Positions 1 through 7,414 are shown, counted from the first letter of the stretch. The stretch is 12,296 nucleotides of DNA from JANWHF01 sp036276235 (GCA_036276235.1 DATBDZ010000062.1:1-12296), one strand, 5' to 3'. Made by a program: numbers and translations. The notes: generated by a model not told the origin, from the sequence alone.

Positions 1-168
1 CGGGCCATCGTCGAAAGTCAGCGCGACGCGCGGCGGCCCTTTCGTCGTTCCTCGGGAAATCACACGTCCCCACAGCCAACCCGTTGGGAAGAATGTTCCC
101 CAGGTGATTGCCAGCGCTGATGAAGTCCAGGCGCTCAGCCCTACGATCGCTGGGTCCGACAGGCTCAT
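1..168 (-). CDS. Polysaccharide deacetylase (NodB family), N-terminal 56 codons only
   Basis: Gene fragment leaving the left edge; its start is at 168 on the minus strand. The 56 visible residues run from MSLSDPAIVGLS through a hydrophobic, Trp-rich stretch (about residues 8-36) to PPRVALTFDDGP at the edge. The TFDDGP ending is NodB motif 1, which in this carbohydrate esterase 4 family supplies the catalytic-base Asp and a metal-ligand Asp. Family members remove N- or O-acetyl groups from polysaccharides, peptidoglycan or glycolipid sugars. The hydrophobic N-terminus suggests a membrane anchor or uncleaved signal. The ATG overlaps the TGA of the upstream lipoprotein gene (ATGA at 168-165), which points to translational coupling in the same operon. 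Family assignment is firm from the motif; substrate is unknown and the remaining NodB motifs lie outside the window. Confidence 0.87.
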   Translation of the reverse strand, partial: MSLSDPAIVGLSAWTSSALAITWGTFFPTGWLWGRVISRGTTKGPPRVALTFDDGP

Positions 169-1667
169 TTGCGCACGGCCGGCTCGAAGCCCGGCTCCAG
201 GACCGACAGCACCTGTTTGCTCTTCAGCGGCCCTTTCACGCGGCCGGTCATGCTCATGATCGCCGTCGCGCTGTTGAGCTGATTGAGGCCGCCGTGGGTC
301 GAAGCCATCTTGATGTATTTCTCGTATTCCGGAAGCCCGGCGCAGAACCCGTCCTTCAGTGTCAGCATGACTTCCGGCGGATGCACCGCCGTGCCGTGGA
401 AGGCGTCCCACACTCGCCGCGGGGCGTCGGGGAATTGGTGATCGAGCGTGGCGGCAAACCAATCATTATCCGATGCAAAGCCGTCGGCGTCGGCCTTGCC
501 CGCGGTTTTGAGTGCATCTACTACGGATGAGTAGTTCAAGACGTCGGCGTCGAGCGGAACGTATCGCACGCGCCGGTTTTTGCATTCCACCGCCGCAGAC
601 CCGCGTGAGCTGCGGACGATGACGCGTTCGCCATCCAGATACATCGCCAGCTCAATCTGCGGCAGCACCGCCAGAGACGCGGCAACTTTTTCCGGCCGCC
701 AGGTGCGGACGGCGGCGTAAGTCACCAGGCCGTTGATCTCCAGCACTACATCGTCAGGCCCATTTATTCGGTCCGTCACGCGAAAGCCCGCCGCCTTGAG
801 CGGGTCGGCCAGCGAAATGTTTTTCGATGCCATCAGGTTATGCCCATGATCGGCAAGGATTGAAATTTTGATCGCGCCTTGCCGCTCGTAGAACAGGCGC
901 AGGCACAATCGCTCGACGCCATCCACCAGTTCGTCCAATCCGGTTGCGCCGTATCGCGACAGTATGCAAGAAGCGCTGGAAAAGTAGACCAACGTGATCC
1001 GATCGGGGCTGTCGTTGAATGTCACGCGCGCTCGCTCCAGTTCCGCACCGAGCCACGGACGCGGATCGATGTACGCCAGGCCAGACTCAAACATCGAAGC
1101 GTGGTAATGCAGGCGGCGCTCCCACGGTTCCTCATAGCCGCTGAGCGCGCGCTTCAGCACGTCGTTCTGCACCTGACCAGTCTCCGGGTCATAATACTGA
1201 TCGATCATCCCCGGCAGCGGCGGTGCATGCAGCACCCGCGTGTAAATCAGTTCGGTCATCGAAGGAAACGGCGGAATCAACTTCTGCGGCGTGTCGAACC
1301 ATGCCAGCCGACCGGCATGATAGCGCTGCATGAATGCATCAAATGGAATCGAATCCAGCAGCAGAATCAGATGCGGCACATCATCATTGGCGTAGTCGCT
1401 CAAGCGATAGCGGCGATTGAATCGGCCGCTGTGATCATCATCGTACGCCACCACGTCCAGCTTGCCTGATTCATCCGGCAACAGCCCAAAGTCGGCGTGC
1501 CCCTTCCCGTGGACGTCGTAGAACCAACCGCGCTGCGAACGCTCGATAGGCTGGGCGGGAAATGGGATACGTGCGGAGGGGGCGGCACAGCCGGATATGG
1601 CGAGAATCGCGACAAGGATCAAAATGGCCGCGAAACCCGAAAACCGAATCCCCGAAATCCGAATCAA
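165..1667 (-). CDS. Lipoprotein of the alkaline phosphatase superfamily (type I phosphodiesterase-like), altered metal site
   Basis: From the TTG at 1667 the product is 500 aa with a lipoprotein signal: basic MIRISGIRF, a hydrophobic core, then AISGC with the lipidated Cys at 27. Residues 51-60 and 76-85 contain two Asp/Gly-rich loops resembling calcium loops. The rest follows the NPP (nucleotide pyrophosphatase/phosphodiesterase) order. LLLDSIPFD gives metal-ligand Asp105, PPFPSMTEL gives the putative nucleophile Thr138, ILADHGHN gives Asp273-His274, and THGGL gives His458. At the usual YFxxxDxxxHxYG block the protein reads YFSSASCILSRYG, so the Asp and His ligands of the first zinc site are Ser233 and Ser237. 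Activity may therefore be altered or lost. The longer frame up to 2096 would antisense-read the end of the MMPL gene and translate repeats, so the TTG is preferred, without a clear ribosome site. Substrate unknown; it could act on a glycan or lipid phosphate exported by the neighbouring MMPL protein. Confidence 0.78.
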   Translation of the reverse strand: MIRISGIRFSGFAAILILVAILAISGCAAPSARIPFPAQPIERSQRGWFYDVHGKGHADFGLLPDESGKLDVVAYDDDHSGRFNRRYRLSDYANDDVPHLILLLDSIPFDAFMQRYHAGRLAWFDTPQKLIPPFPSMTELIYTRVLHAPPLPGMIDQYYDPETGQVQNDVLKRALSGYEEPWERRLHYHASMFESGLAYIDPRPWLGAELERARVTFNDSPDRITLVYFSSASCILSRYGATGLDELVDGVERLCLRLFYERQGAIKISILADHGHNLMASKNISLADPLKAAGFRVTDRINGPDDVVLEINGLVTYAAVRTWRPEKVAASLAVLPQIELAMYLDGERVIVRSSRGSAAVECKNRRVRYVPLDADVLNYSSVVDALKTAGKADADGFASDNDWFAATLDHQFPDAPRRVWDAFHGTAVHPPEVMLTLKDGFCAGLPEYEKYIKMASTHGGLNQLNSATAIMSMTGRVKGPLKSKQVLSVLEPGFEPAVRK

Positions 1668-1691
1668 ATCCGAATGACGAAATCCGAATGA
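1653..1691. repeat. Short tandem repeat, 12-14 nt units (cgaaatccgaatga)
   Basis: Three consecutive near-identical units lie at 1653-1664, 1665-1677 and 1678-1691 with core aaatccgaat. A more degenerate copy extends down to about 1631. It sits between the MMPL stop and the phosphodiesterase-like gene and covers the proposed TTG start of the latter at 1667. The first residues of that signal peptide are therefore encoded by repeat DNA. Confidence 0.7.
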
Positions 1692-1721
1692 CGATTGCGG
1701 GCGGATATCACGCAAAGCCAA

Positions 1722-1787
1722 GTAGGGTCCGCCTTGGCGGACGTTTTCGCGCGAGACGCAAATCGCGTCCGCCAAGGCGGACCCTAC
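1722..1787. repeat. Perfect 22-nt inverted repeat, loop 22 nt
   Basis: The arms at 1722-1743 and 1766-1787 are exact reverse complements. Each arm also contains tccgccttggcgga, which is itself nearly palindromic. Located in the 157-bp gap between the MMPL gene and the phosphodiesterase-like gene on the same strand. As RNA it would form a strong hairpin without a following U-tract, so partial attenuation or mRNA stabilisation is possible. It looks like a dispersed intergenic palindrome rather than a gene-specific signal. Confidence 0.85.
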
Positions 1788-1824
1788 CGTGGATCGCGGA
1801 GTCATTGGTGTCAATCCGTGCTTA

Positions 1825-4527
1825 TCAGCGGCGATCATTGTTCGGCACCCTAAGAAAAATCGGCACAACAAGAAAGAGGGCGGCGAAGAGACACGCTCCG
1901 ATGCCGACGGCGACGGCGAAGCCCAGCGAGCGGACCGCCGGCACGCTGGTCCAGGCGAGCGAGCCGAAGCCGATGATCGTCGCCAGCGCGCAGATCGTGA
2001 CGGCATGGCAAACCGGCGCCAGACGATTGATGCGCTGACCAATCGACTCGCGCGAATCTTTGGCGCTTCGCGCCAGGCTGACGAGAAACACGCCATAATC
2101 CACGTCGATTCCGATCAACAGCGGGATGGCGATCAGGTTGACCATGTTGAGCTTCTGCCCCGCAAGGCGCGCGGCGGCGAGAAGAATCGTCAGACTAAAC
2201 AGAGTCGGAAGCATCGCAAGCAACGCGCCGGTGACGCTGCGAAAGTGCAGTGCAAGGTAAAGGCCGACCGCGCCGACCGCCAGCAGGATCAGCCTCGGAA
2301 GATCATGGCGAATTGTGGATTGCGTGTCGTAACCCGCCACGCTCAGGCCCGTGGGCGTTGCCCCGCCGAGGCCACCGAGCGCGGAGCGAATGTGTTGTAC
2401 GAAGAGATTTTGGCCGGGCTGATTGCCGCGCGGGAAAACTAACATGATCGAATCAGTGACGGGCACAATGTCGCGGGAGCCACCCCGCGAATTGCTTGAC
2501 GGTTCGTTCCCTCCGGTACTCCGGGGGAGGGCTAGGGTGGGGGCGGCTTGCGCAGATGGTCCTTGCTCGACACGGCCCCCACCCCCGCCCTCCCCCGGAG
2601 TACCGGAGGAGGGAGAAGAAAGCTCGCCTGAAGTTTGGCGCGCTCCACTCAACGACGATCGCGGCAACATCGTCTCAGCCAATCCACGGTACTGAATCAG
2701 ATCATTGATCGTCGGCACGGAAGTTCTGGTGAGCAGCACGCGCAGGAACGTTGCATAGTCCTGTAGCGGCTTCGAGTCGGCATTGAAACCTGCATCACTC
2801 AGAGCCCGCTGATAATCGGCCACGACGCGATCGGCCAACGCCGGGCCGATCGCCGCCAGGCGCGCGGGGACGATCGCCGGATCAGGCAAAAGCGTTGCGA
2901 GGCTGATGCACGACACATCGGCTGTAGAGCCGTTCTCGCGCAACCGGCGCTCAGCTGCATGCGCGAGCGAAACCAGATGCTCCGGCGAATCCGATTGCAG
3001 ATGGACGATGATCGAATCAGGCGAGATGCCGAACCGTTCGGCCAGATGCTTCTCGGCATCGAGCGCCGGATTGGGGCGTGGATGCATCACCGACAAATCC
3101 GATTCCAGTAAAAGCAACGGACCGCGCGTCCAGAAGAGAGCTACAAACGCGCCAAGGAAGAGCGCGGCCGATATGCCGACGCAAACCCGCCGCCATCGTG
3201 CGATGAAGCCGAGCAGCGGCGCGAACGACGTGCGAAAGATCGGCTCGGTTGATGGCGCTCGCGGCCGATCGATCAGCGTCAGCAAACAGGGGAGCAGCAG
3301 GACAACGGCTGCAAACGCGCCGGCCAATCCCAGTGTCCCCAAAATCGAAAAATCGCGCAGCATCTTCACGCTTGAAGCGCCGATGGCGGCGAATCCGATG
3401 ATCGAAGTCAACCACGCCGCGAAGGCGGCGGGCGTGATGAGCCGCACCGCGGACTCGGCGGCCAATGTTGGGTCATCTCCGAGCGATCGGCGGGCGAAGA
3501 AATGCGAGAGATATTGAATCGAATAGTCGATCGCCATCCCGGCAAGCACGCCGCCTAAAACTGCGGCCAACGGTGTTACGCCGGGCGATGCCAGCGCATA
3601 TCCCGCGAATCCAATCAGCACGCCCAGCGCGATTGGCATGAGCGCGATCACAAACAGCCGAATCGCGCGGCGATAGGCGAGCAGAAATAAAATTTGCAGG
3701 CAGATCACCGAGCCGACGACGCTGTGAATCATGTCAGAGCGAATCGCCGCCGCGCTGGCAGCGGCGATGGCGTATGAGCCAGTGAATTCCAGATGCAGGG
3801 CATCGCTGTTGGCGCGCTCGGATACATTTGAAATCGCCTGCGTGAACGATTTGCAGAAATCCAGATCAGCCGGCGGCTTGCGCCCGCGCACGCGGATCAC
3901 CAATGCGCGCCCATCCTCGGAGATGAACGCGTCACTCCCTTGATAGGTCTTCATCGGCAATTGCTTTTGCAGGCGGTCCAGCAGGAACTCGCGCAGCCGC
4001 AACGGGTCGGCCATGAACGCCTTGCCCAGCGCCCCCGCCGCCGGCCCCGGCGTGGCGAGCATCGCCTGGTCCTGCTCCAGTTGCAGCCGCATTTGCTCGT
4101 AACTGAGCCGCCGCTGCGCCGCCGCGAACGAGGCATCGTCCAGATAGAAAACCGCCGACGGAGCCAGCACATCGCGGAAGAAATCCATCATCTGCGAATC
4201 TGCCCGATAGATGATGGCACTGGTTTGCTGGGAAGCTTCTTTGGAGCCGGCAATTTCCTTCTCCAAGCGCCCGGCAAAGCCAAGCAGACGATCGGGGTCC
4301 GGCGCGGCGGCAGAATCCGGCAAAGATGCAATCACAATCAAATCATCCGCCACCTCGAAATCATTGATCACACGCGCCAGCGCGCGGGTGGAATCGTTGT
4401 TTCGCGCAAGCATTGCGTCGATCGCCGCGTCGGCGTGCAATCTGAGGACTGCAAGTATTGAAAGCAATGCACAAGGGACGGCAATCAGGATGGTCGTGCG
4501 AGCATGGCGGATGGGCCAGGTGAGCAT
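1825..4527 (-). CDS. MMPL/RND superfamily exporter, 12 TM, with in-frame palindromic insertion
   Basis: A 900-aa protein from the ATG at 4527 (MLTWPIRHARTTILIA). The frame extends 13 codons upstream, but those translate a palindromic repeat. The layout is the duplicated RND plan. TM1 is at about 13-30, a large periplasmic domain follows, TM2-6 span about 270-419, TM7 is at 448-466, a second periplasmic domain follows, and TM8-12 span about 743-892. The hallmark acidic residues of proton-coupled transport occur in GMAIDYS (Asp334) and IGIDVDYG (Asp808/Asp810). Family members move lipids, hopanoids, polyenes or glycolipids out of the inner membrane using proton motive force. Residues about 640-673 are encoded by a palindromic repeat and form a Gly/Pro/Ser-rich insert in the second periplasmic domain, with the frame kept. 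Adjacent lipoproteins, including a LolA-like one, suggest a lipid-export role; the cargo is unknown. Confidence 0.9.
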   Translation of the reverse strand: MLTWPIRHARTTILIAVPCALLSILAVLRLHADAAIDAMLARNNDSTRALARVINDFEVADDLIVIASLPDSAAAPDPDRLLGFAGRLEKEIAGSKEASQQTSAIIYRADSQMMDFFRDVLAPSAVFYLDDASFAAAQRRLSYEQMRLQLEQDQAMLATPGPAAGALGKAFMADPLRLREFLLDRLQKQLPMKTYQGSDAFISEDGRALVIRVRGRKPPADLDFCKSFTQAISNVSERANSDALHLEFTGSYAIAAASAAAIRSDMIHSVVGSVICLQILFLLAYRRAIRLFVIALMPIALGVLIGFAGYALASPGVTPLAAVLGGVLAGMAIDYSIQYLSHFFARRSLGDDPTLAAESAVRLITPAAFAAWLTSIIGFAAIGASSVKMLRDFSILGTLGLAGAFAAVVLLLPCLLTLIDRPRAPSTEPIFRTSFAPLLGFIARWRRVCVGISAALFLGAFVALFWTRGPLLLLESDLSVMHPRPNPALDAEKHLAERFGISPDSIIVHLQSDSPEHLVSLAHAAERRLRENGSTADVSCISLATLLPDPAIVPARLAAIGPALADRVVADYQRALSDAGFNADSKPLQDYATFLRVLLTRTSVPTINDLIQYRGLAETMLPRSSLSGARQTSGELSSPSSGTPGEGGGGGRVEQGPSAQAAPTLALPRSTGGNEPSSNSRGGSRDIVPVTDSIMLVFPRGNQPGQNLFVQHIRSALGGLGGATPTGLSVAGYDTQSTIRHDLPRLILLAVGAVGLYLALHFRSVTGALLAMLPTLFSLTILLAAARLAGQKLNMVNLIAIPLLIGIDVDYGVFLVSLARSAKDSRESIGQRINRLAPVCHAVTICALATIIGFGSLAWTSVPAVRSLGFAVAVGIGACLFAALFLVVPIFLRVPNNDRR
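2511..2608. repeat. Large palindromic element inside the MMPL coding sequence
   Basis: Arms at 2511-2532 and 2587-2608 are perfect 22-nt reverse complements. Pairing continues inward with few mismatches to about 2545 and 2576 (gggtgggggc against gcccccaccc). About 30 nt of loop separates the arms. The element is GC-rich, looks like a dispersed intergenic palindrome, and here sits inside an intact reading frame, encoding low-complexity residues such as PGEGGGGG and GPSAQAAP. Confidence 0.85.
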
Positions 4528-4548
4528 GTAACGATGAGACGAAGTAGG

Positions 4549-4566
4549 GTGGGCGAGCCCGCCCAC
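4549..4566. repeat. Short GC-rich palindrome upstream of the MMPL start
   Basis: gtgggc at 4549-4554 pairs with gcccac at 4561-4566 across a 6-nt loop. It is preceded by gtagg at 4544, like the gtagg that opens the left arm of the inverted repeat at 1722. It lies in the 74-bp gap between the small lipoprotein stop and the MMPL ATG. Its presence is the main reason for rejecting the longer MMPL reading frame. Confidence 0.55.
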
Positions 4567-4601
4567 TGTCTGGTGATTTTGCCGTCAAAGCTTGTATCCA
4601 C

Positions 4602-4991
4602 TTACTTTTCAGCATCAAGCGCAACGCGGCTCCTGTCCAGCCATTTTTTCCCGGCCGACAAGGACTGCGCATAATAACTCCCGCGAGCGGAGAAACGCGC
4701 ATCGGTCTTTATCGCAACGCAGGTTTCATAGCTGGCTAACGCGAGATTCAGCTCCGAACTGGCGTCCTGATGCACGCGTTCTTCGTGAGGAAGGCTATTC
4801 TCCCACTGCGCCTTTGCAGCCTTAGCCAATGCAAGTTTGCTCAGCAACTGATCGCTGCCCTCGTGCGTGTCAAGGCTTGCTTGAAGTTGCTGCACCGCCG
4901 CGTAATACGGCTCTGTTTTTGACCTGTAGTTACTCGATTTGTGACTACAAGAATTAAATACAATTAAGCTTACTATCAACAGTCGTCTCAC
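4602..4991 (-). CDS. Small lipoprotein, 129 aa, unknown function
   Basis: The start is taken as GTG at 4991, four bases after a perfect GGAGG. It gives a compact lipoprotein signal, MRRLLIVSLIVFNSC, with the lipidated Cys at 15. The mature part is about 115 residues, polar and probably mostly helical, with YYAAVQQLQASL and LLSKLALAKAAKAQW stretches and no recognisable catalytic motif. The frame extends to an ATG at 5102, but that would place 37 charged residues before the signal. Its first codons are more AT-rich than its neighbours. It lies between the LolA-like lipoprotein gene (170 bp upstream) and the MMPL gene (74 bp downstream) on the same strand, so it is probably co-transcribed and may be an accessory of the exporter. 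I do not recognise the family. Confidence 0.68.
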   Translation of the reverse strand: MRRLLIVSLIVFNSCSHKSSNYRSKTEPYYAAVQQLQASLDTHEGSDQLLSKLALAKAAKAQWENSLPHEERVHQDASSELNLALASYETCVAIKTDARFSARGSYYAQSLSAGKKWLDRSRVALDAEK

Positions 4992-4995
4992 AACG

Positions 4996-5000
4996 CCTCC
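4996..5000 (-). promoter_or_regulatory. Shine-Dalgarno GGAGG deciding the GTG start at 4991
   Basis: The minus strand reads ggaggcgttgtgagacga. The GGAGG is four bases before the GTG, which is short spacing. No other in-frame start codon in this stretch produces a sensible signal peptide. It is one of only two clear Shine-Dalgarno sites in the window; the other precedes the thioredoxin-like gene. Confidence 0.55.
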
Positions 5001-5161
5001 AATACGTAGCAGACAGGTTTTCCCGTTGAAAGTAGCCCACCGTATATGCCATCCAATACGTCCAATGTATGATGAAGGCTTCCTGGAACTGTTCGCAATC
5101 ATGGTGATCTACCGCGCAATTGTCGATGGCAAAGGGTTCGTGGTTGGCGAGGACTCCCACG

Positions 5162-5890
5162 CTACGGCAGCTTCTGCGCCCGCGCCGGCGGAATCAAAGC
5201 CCCGCTCGGCAGTTCCGCGTTCAACTCGACATCATGTAGATGAATCTCAATCGTGCCCCGCTCGCTTTGCGCCACCAGATGCGTCGGCCATGGAATGCCG
5301 CCGATCATTTCGTATTGATCCTCCGTCAGCGTGAAATGCTTGGTTCCGGCCGAGTCGGCAATCGCATATCGCCGAACCGTTAGCGTTGAACGATCGACCT
5401 CACAGGTCACGAGCTGCCCGTCGATTGTTCGAATCACTTGGAACCGTGGGCCGCCAGAATCGATCACTTTTGCGTCATCGGCCAGAAAGAATTCTCCGGA
5501 AAGGCCGGCCCATCCATGGGCGAACTTGGCGGCACTGGCCCCCGCCGGCAGCACACGGTCCTTTTGATTTGGATCATCCGGCATCACGATCCACGCGCCG
5601 TCGGCATTGAGCGTCAAATCGAATACCGCCTGCCCCATCTTCCAGGCCCGCAGCCGAACGCTTGTCGGCGGCTTCATCACGACCGCGCCATCGAGCCGCA
5701 CGCTTTGGCCATCGGTGCGAGTCAGCGTGATATCGCATTGTGCGGACACGCTCCGCACCGCACGCGCGCGAGCCGCCAGATCGGACAACGCAGCTTGTGA
5801 ATTGGTCCACTGGTATTGCGGGATGTGCTCGGTTCGAGCGCATCCGCAGAGAAGCGGCGCGAGAATGCTGATGAGGACGAGCCGATGCAT
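5162..5890 (-). CDS. LolA/LolB-like outer-membrane lipoprotein
   Basis: 242 aa from the ATG at 5890. Signal peptide MHRLVLISILAPLLCGC with lipobox LCGC, Cys at 17. The mature region begins with a helix (QAALSDLAARARAVRS). It then alternates beta strands with the pattern typical of lipoprotein-localisation folds: SVSAQCDITLTR, SVRLDGAVVMKPPTSVRLRA, VFDLTLNADGAWIVMP and VTCEVDRSTLTVRRY. LolA/LolB-like and DUF4292-like proteins have a half-barrel that holds acyl chains. The residue pattern supports the fold; an exact family cannot be fixed by eye. It is the first gene of the minus-strand block. A lipid-binding lipoprotein beside an MMPL exporter suggests carriage of a lipid product to the outer membrane (inference). 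The frame extends 17 codons upstream without improving the signal. Confidence 0.7.
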   Translation of the reverse strand: MHRLVLISILAPLLCGCARTEHIPQYQWTNSQAALSDLAARARAVRSVSAQCDITLTRTDGQSVRLDGAVVMKPPTSVRLRAWKMGQAVFDLTLNADGAWIVMPDDPNQKDRVLPAGASAAKFAHGWAGLSGEFFLADDAKVIDSGGPRFQVIRTIDGQLVTCEVDRSTLTVRRYAIADSAGTKHFTLTEDQYEMIGGIPWPTHLVAQSERGTIEIHLHDVELNAELPSGALIPPARAQKLP

Positions 5891-6043
5891 GATAAGCCGT
5901 GTGGTCGGCCGCCAGTGTAGGCAGAAAGTCTGATAAATCACGCCGAGCGGGGTGGCCGCACCATTCGCGATGAATTAAAATGATGGACCGAAACACGCCT
6001 TAGGAGTTCGGCCGGCGATTGGCCGAAGTAGATTGATCGAGCG

Positions 6044-6901
6044 ATGGCAGACGAGGAATCATCCAATCCACCGGCAAAACCAGCAGCGCCCAAAACCGCG
6101 CAGGGTCCGCTTCTAGGCCAACCTGCCGGCGCCCGGCGCGGGTTTGTGCCGCCGAAGATGGATCGACAGAAGGTTGAGGTAGCGCGGGCCAAGCCGATTC
6201 CGCCGGCAGCGCGAACTGAGCCCCCGCCCCCGCCGCAAGCTCCGTCTGAGATTCCACTCGACCATGCGGATGAAGTGGATTCTATTCCGCCAGCAAGTTC
6301 ACGGCTCCAGCCACAATCCGTTTACGTCAGCGCGCCCGCTACTGAGCCGCCGGCCAAGCGCCTCCCGCGCCGTCCGCTGCTTCGCTTTTATGGCGGCGGC
6401 ATCTTGTCCGCCCTCCTATTTCTGGCGGCTCTCGCTCTTGCAGGTCTGTGGATCCATAGCCTGGGCGCGATTGATCGCGCGATCTACGCAACCACCACCG
6501 GCGAATATTACTGGATCGAATCCTCATCCGGCGCCATCTACATTCACACCGAACGCGACCCCAGCCCCATCGCGCGGCAACTGGATGTATGGCGATTTGA
6601 GTTCGGCGATCCCTGGTCAAAAAAAGACCCCCCACCGACAATCGCGGGCGCTGCGTTGACTGGCATCACGCACGCAAAGATCCCTTCCCCGGGATCGTCG
6701 CAGCAACGCGAATTCTGGGTGATCTCGTACTGGCTGATCGTACTGGTCCTGATGCTTCCGCCGATCTGGTGGTTCAAGAGCCGCAAGCGCCTCGCCGCCC
6801 GATGCCGCAAACCTCTCTGCCGCGGCTGCGGCGGCGAACTGCACGACATGTCCCCCAACTGCCCCCAATGCGGCTTGGCCGATCCGCTGGCGATCCATTA
6901 G
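6044..6901 (+). CDS. Two-TM membrane protein with Pro-rich N-terminus and C-terminal zinc ribbon
   Basis: 285 aa. Residues 1-110 are disordered, rich in Pro, Ala and Gln (PPPPPQAPSE), and end in a basic patch KRLPRRP. TM1 is at about 117-138, an extracytoplasmic domain of about 85 residues with several aromatics follows, and TM2 is at about 224-244. A basic stretch (KSRKRLAARCRK) leads to a zinc ribbon with Cys259, Cys262, Cys273 and Cys276 (CRGCGGELHDMSPNCPQCG). Both the Pro-rich tail and the ribbon would be cytoplasmic. This C-terminal ribbon resembles the CxxCGYDLR...CPECG endings common in planctomycete membrane proteins, whose role is unknown. Divergent from the lipoprotein operon across 153 bp, so it could share a control region. 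No function is assigned. Confidence 0.8.
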   Translation: MADEESSNPPAKPAAPKTAQGPLLGQPAGARRGFVPPKMDRQKVEVARAKPIPPAARTEPPPPPQAPSEIPLDHADEVDSIPPASSRLQPQSVYVSAPATEPPAKRLPRRPLLRFYGGGILSALLFLAALALAGLWIHSLGAIDRAIYATTTGEYYWIESSSGAIYIHTERDPSPIARQLDVWRFEFGDPWSKKDPPPTIAGAALTGITHAKIPSPGSSQQREFWVISYWLIVLVLMLPPIWWFKSRKRLAARCRKPLCRGCGGELHDMSPNCPQCGLADPLAIH

Positions 6902-7325
6902 CCGGCTATAATCGCGTTCGTCGTCTGTTCCGTTTTCTACGTCGGTGGGTTCCTTTCACGATGGTCCTGGCCAGCAATTTCACGAATGCCGTGAGACGAA
7001 TCGGCTAGGCGCGCAGCCGGCTTCGCGCCCAACCGCCGTGCGGGCGAAACGCGCTGACAGACAGGAAGTCGTAGCGATTTACGATCGATCGCTGAAAATT
7101 GTTTCGCTGTAAGCGCTGCAATCACAGCAACTTCAGCGCGACGTAAGATTTTCGGATTTTTATAACTTTTTGGCCGGCTCCGTGACCGCGACAGAACCAC
7201 AAGTCTTGAAAGGACAAGTACTTATAGCTGTCAAAATCGCGAAGGGGGGTCATAATTTGTAACTCTTGTGGGAGCGGGCAGTTATAAAACAAAATGCAAA
7301 CTTTTTGCTCTATAGTGGAGGAATG

Positions 7326-7414
7326 AGTTTCGGCTTTCCGGGTTCAGGTTTCGGGTGGGACAAGGGGTTCGTGTCTCCCGCTCTGGCTGTTCCTGAAAGC
7401 TGAAACCAGAAACC
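7326..7414. repeat. Imperfect inverted repeat, 23-nt arms
   Basis: The arm at 7326-7348 matches the reverse complement of 7392-7414 at about 17 of 23 positions; both contain the word tttc/gaaa repeatedly (gtttcggctttcc; gaaagctgaaaccagaaacc). A 43-nt interval separates them. Probably a decayed dispersed palindrome; a weak call. Confidence 0.4.

Noticed and set aside
1668..2096. N-terminal extension of the phosphodiesterase-like gene (longest frame starts at 2096)
   Set aside because: Residues before the TTG translate the end of the MMPL gene in another frame plus two repeats, and would put about 140 residues before a clear lipoprotein signal.
1789..2442. 217-codon plus-strand frame rich in Arg, Gln and Asp
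   Set aside because: Antisense shadow of the MMPL gene's last TM segments; charged low-complexity content typical of shadows in GC-rich DNA.
4954..5160. 68-codon minus-strand frame (GTG start one base after the LolA-like stop), between that gene and the small lipoprotein
   Set aside because: It overlaps the better-supported lipoprotein start, has no ribosome site, and is rich in Cys, His and Trp with no motif. A plus-strand frame over the same DNA looks equally plausible, so neither is called.
6907..6912. Perfect TATAAT just after the zinc-ribbon gene
   Set aside because: No acceptable -35 at 16-18 bases and no gene starts downstream.
7323..7403. 26-codon frame after GGAGG (MSFGFPGSGF...)
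   Set aside because: It lies inside an imperfect inverted repeat and has low-complexity content; the GGAGG alone is not enough.
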